Source of the DNA: Achromobacter sp.
Lineage (GTDB): Bacteria > Pseudomonadota > Gammaproteobacteria > Burkholderiales > Burkholderiaceae_B
Assembly (NCBI GenBank): GCA_003454835.1
Contig: DMTA01000395.1
Span: forward strand, 1-13,512
Length of the DNA: 13,512 nt
Reading direction: 5' to 3'
This document shows positions 12,926-13,512 of the stretch, piece by piece. The notes under the pieces were generated by a model. That model did not search any database, was not told where the DNA came from, and saw only the letters and a list, made by a program, of their open reading frames with translations. Every line of letters starts with the position of its first letter. Position 1 is the stretch's first letter. The position numbers were made by a program, and so were the translations under genes.

Positions 12926-13512
12926 ATGAGCAAAGCCGCCTTGCCGCCTGAATCCGACCTCGACTCCGCCCAGGATCCGGCCGCCCGGCCGCGCGAGCGA
13001 CGTCAGCGGGTCCAGGCCGCCGAGACCGGCATGTCTGTGCTGAAAGGGCTCGCTCGCCTGGGTGGCCGCGCCAGCCTCACGGCCTTGGCGGCCCACGTCG
13101 GCGAAAGCCCCGCCAAGGTCCACCGCTACCTGATGAGCCTCATCGCCGAAGGCCTGGTCGACCAGGAAGTGGCGACGCAGCAATATCACCTGGGCCTTGA
13201 AGCGCTTTATGTCGGGGTAGCCGCCATGCGCCAGGCCGACCCCCTACGCATCGGCGAACCCGCGCTCGTGCGCCTGCGCGAAAGCCTGGCCGTCACGTGC
13301 TTCATCGCCGTCATGGGCAACAAGGGTCCGACCATCGTGCGATTCGAGGAGCCCGGCCTGCCGGTCACCGTGAACGTGCGCGTCGGCTCGGTGCTGTCGA
13401 TGCTGTGGTCGGCGACGGGGCGGGCTTTTCTTGGTTTGCTGGACGAGGCGCCCGTGCGGGCGCTGGCGCAGACCGAACTGGCCGGCGCCCCGGCCGAGCA
13501 GCGCGCGCTGCT
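12926..13512 (+). CDS. IclR-family transcriptional regulator, 3' end outside window
   Basis: The first 195 codons of a regulator that runs off the window; no stop codon is reached. Residues about 28-92 form the N-terminal winged helix-turn-helix (the segment LTALAAHVGESPAKVHRYLM at 51-70 is the helix-turn-helix, followed by YHLG in the wing). From about 105 the effector-binding IclR domain begins, with the typical GSVLSMLWSATGRAFL at 154-169. Full-length members are about 250-280 aa, so perhaps a quarter to a third is missing. The start ATG 12926 has ACGGAG 11 bases upstream and gives a charged 27-residue N-terminal extension; an internal ATG at codon 36 would cut into the DNA-binding domain. 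Divergent placement next to bug-P450 and the adjacent palindromic site suggest it controls that pair and itself, probably in response to a small acid or aromatic effector. Confidence 0.9.
   Translation, partial: MSKAALPPESDLDSAQDPAARPRERRQRVQAAETGMSVLKGLARLGGRASLTALAAHVGESPAKVHRYLMSLIAEGLVDQEVATQQYHLGLEALYVGVAAMRQADPLRIGEPALVRLRESLAVTCFIAVMGNKGPTIVRFEEPGLPVTVNVRVGSVLSMLWSATGRAFLGLLDEAPVRALAQTELAGAPAEQRAL

Noticed and set aside
1..13512. Searched for tRNA or rRNA genes, CRISPR arrays, transposases, integrases and attachment sites.
   Set aside because: No cloverleaf, no regularly spaced repeats and no mobile-element protein were seen. The short repeats found are isolated.

Overview
The window comes from a GC-rich Gram-negative bacterium. 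The best guess is a betaproteobacterium of the Alcaligenaceae (Achromobacter/Bordetella-like). This is inferred from the base composition, the codon use, a stand-alone Bug-type solute-binding protein and a HAAT-type ABC operon. It is not proved by any marker gene.

Region 1 (about 154-8305, + strand) reads as one operon: livH-livM-livG-livF, an aldehyde dehydrogenase, a short-chain dehydrogenase/reductase, a zinc alcohol dehydrogenase and, last, the periplasmic binding protein of the transporter. Gaps are mostly 0-40 bases (86 before the alcohol dehydrogenase), and a strong intrinsic terminator closes the unit at 8275-8305. The simplest reading is uptake of an unidentified small molecule followed by NAD-linked oxidation of an alcohol to an aldehyde to an acid. 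The two ATPases carry complementary motif deviations that predict one consensus and one degenerate ATP site.

Region 2 (about 8306-9290) is a small island of lower GC (about 49% by hand count over 8881-9180, against about 67% in a sampled neighbouring line). It has its own promoter candidate, a MORN_2/YwqK-like repeat protein and an unrecognised acidic, probably helical protein. The pair looks like orphan immunity or antitoxin genes. No toxin is present in the window.

Region 3 (9306-12765, - strand) is a Bug/TctC-type periplasmic binding protein followed by a self-sufficient cytochrome P450 of CYP116B-like architecture (P450, FMN/NAD reductase and 2Fe-2S ferredoxin in one chain).

Region 4 (12766-13512) is the divergent intergenic region and the first 195 codons of an IclR-family regulator that runs off the window. 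The intergenic DNA holds a 7-bp-arm palindrome, a direct repeat of one arm 20 bp further on, and a second inverted repeat nearer the Bug gene. This is a likely IclR operator controlling the bug-P450 pair.
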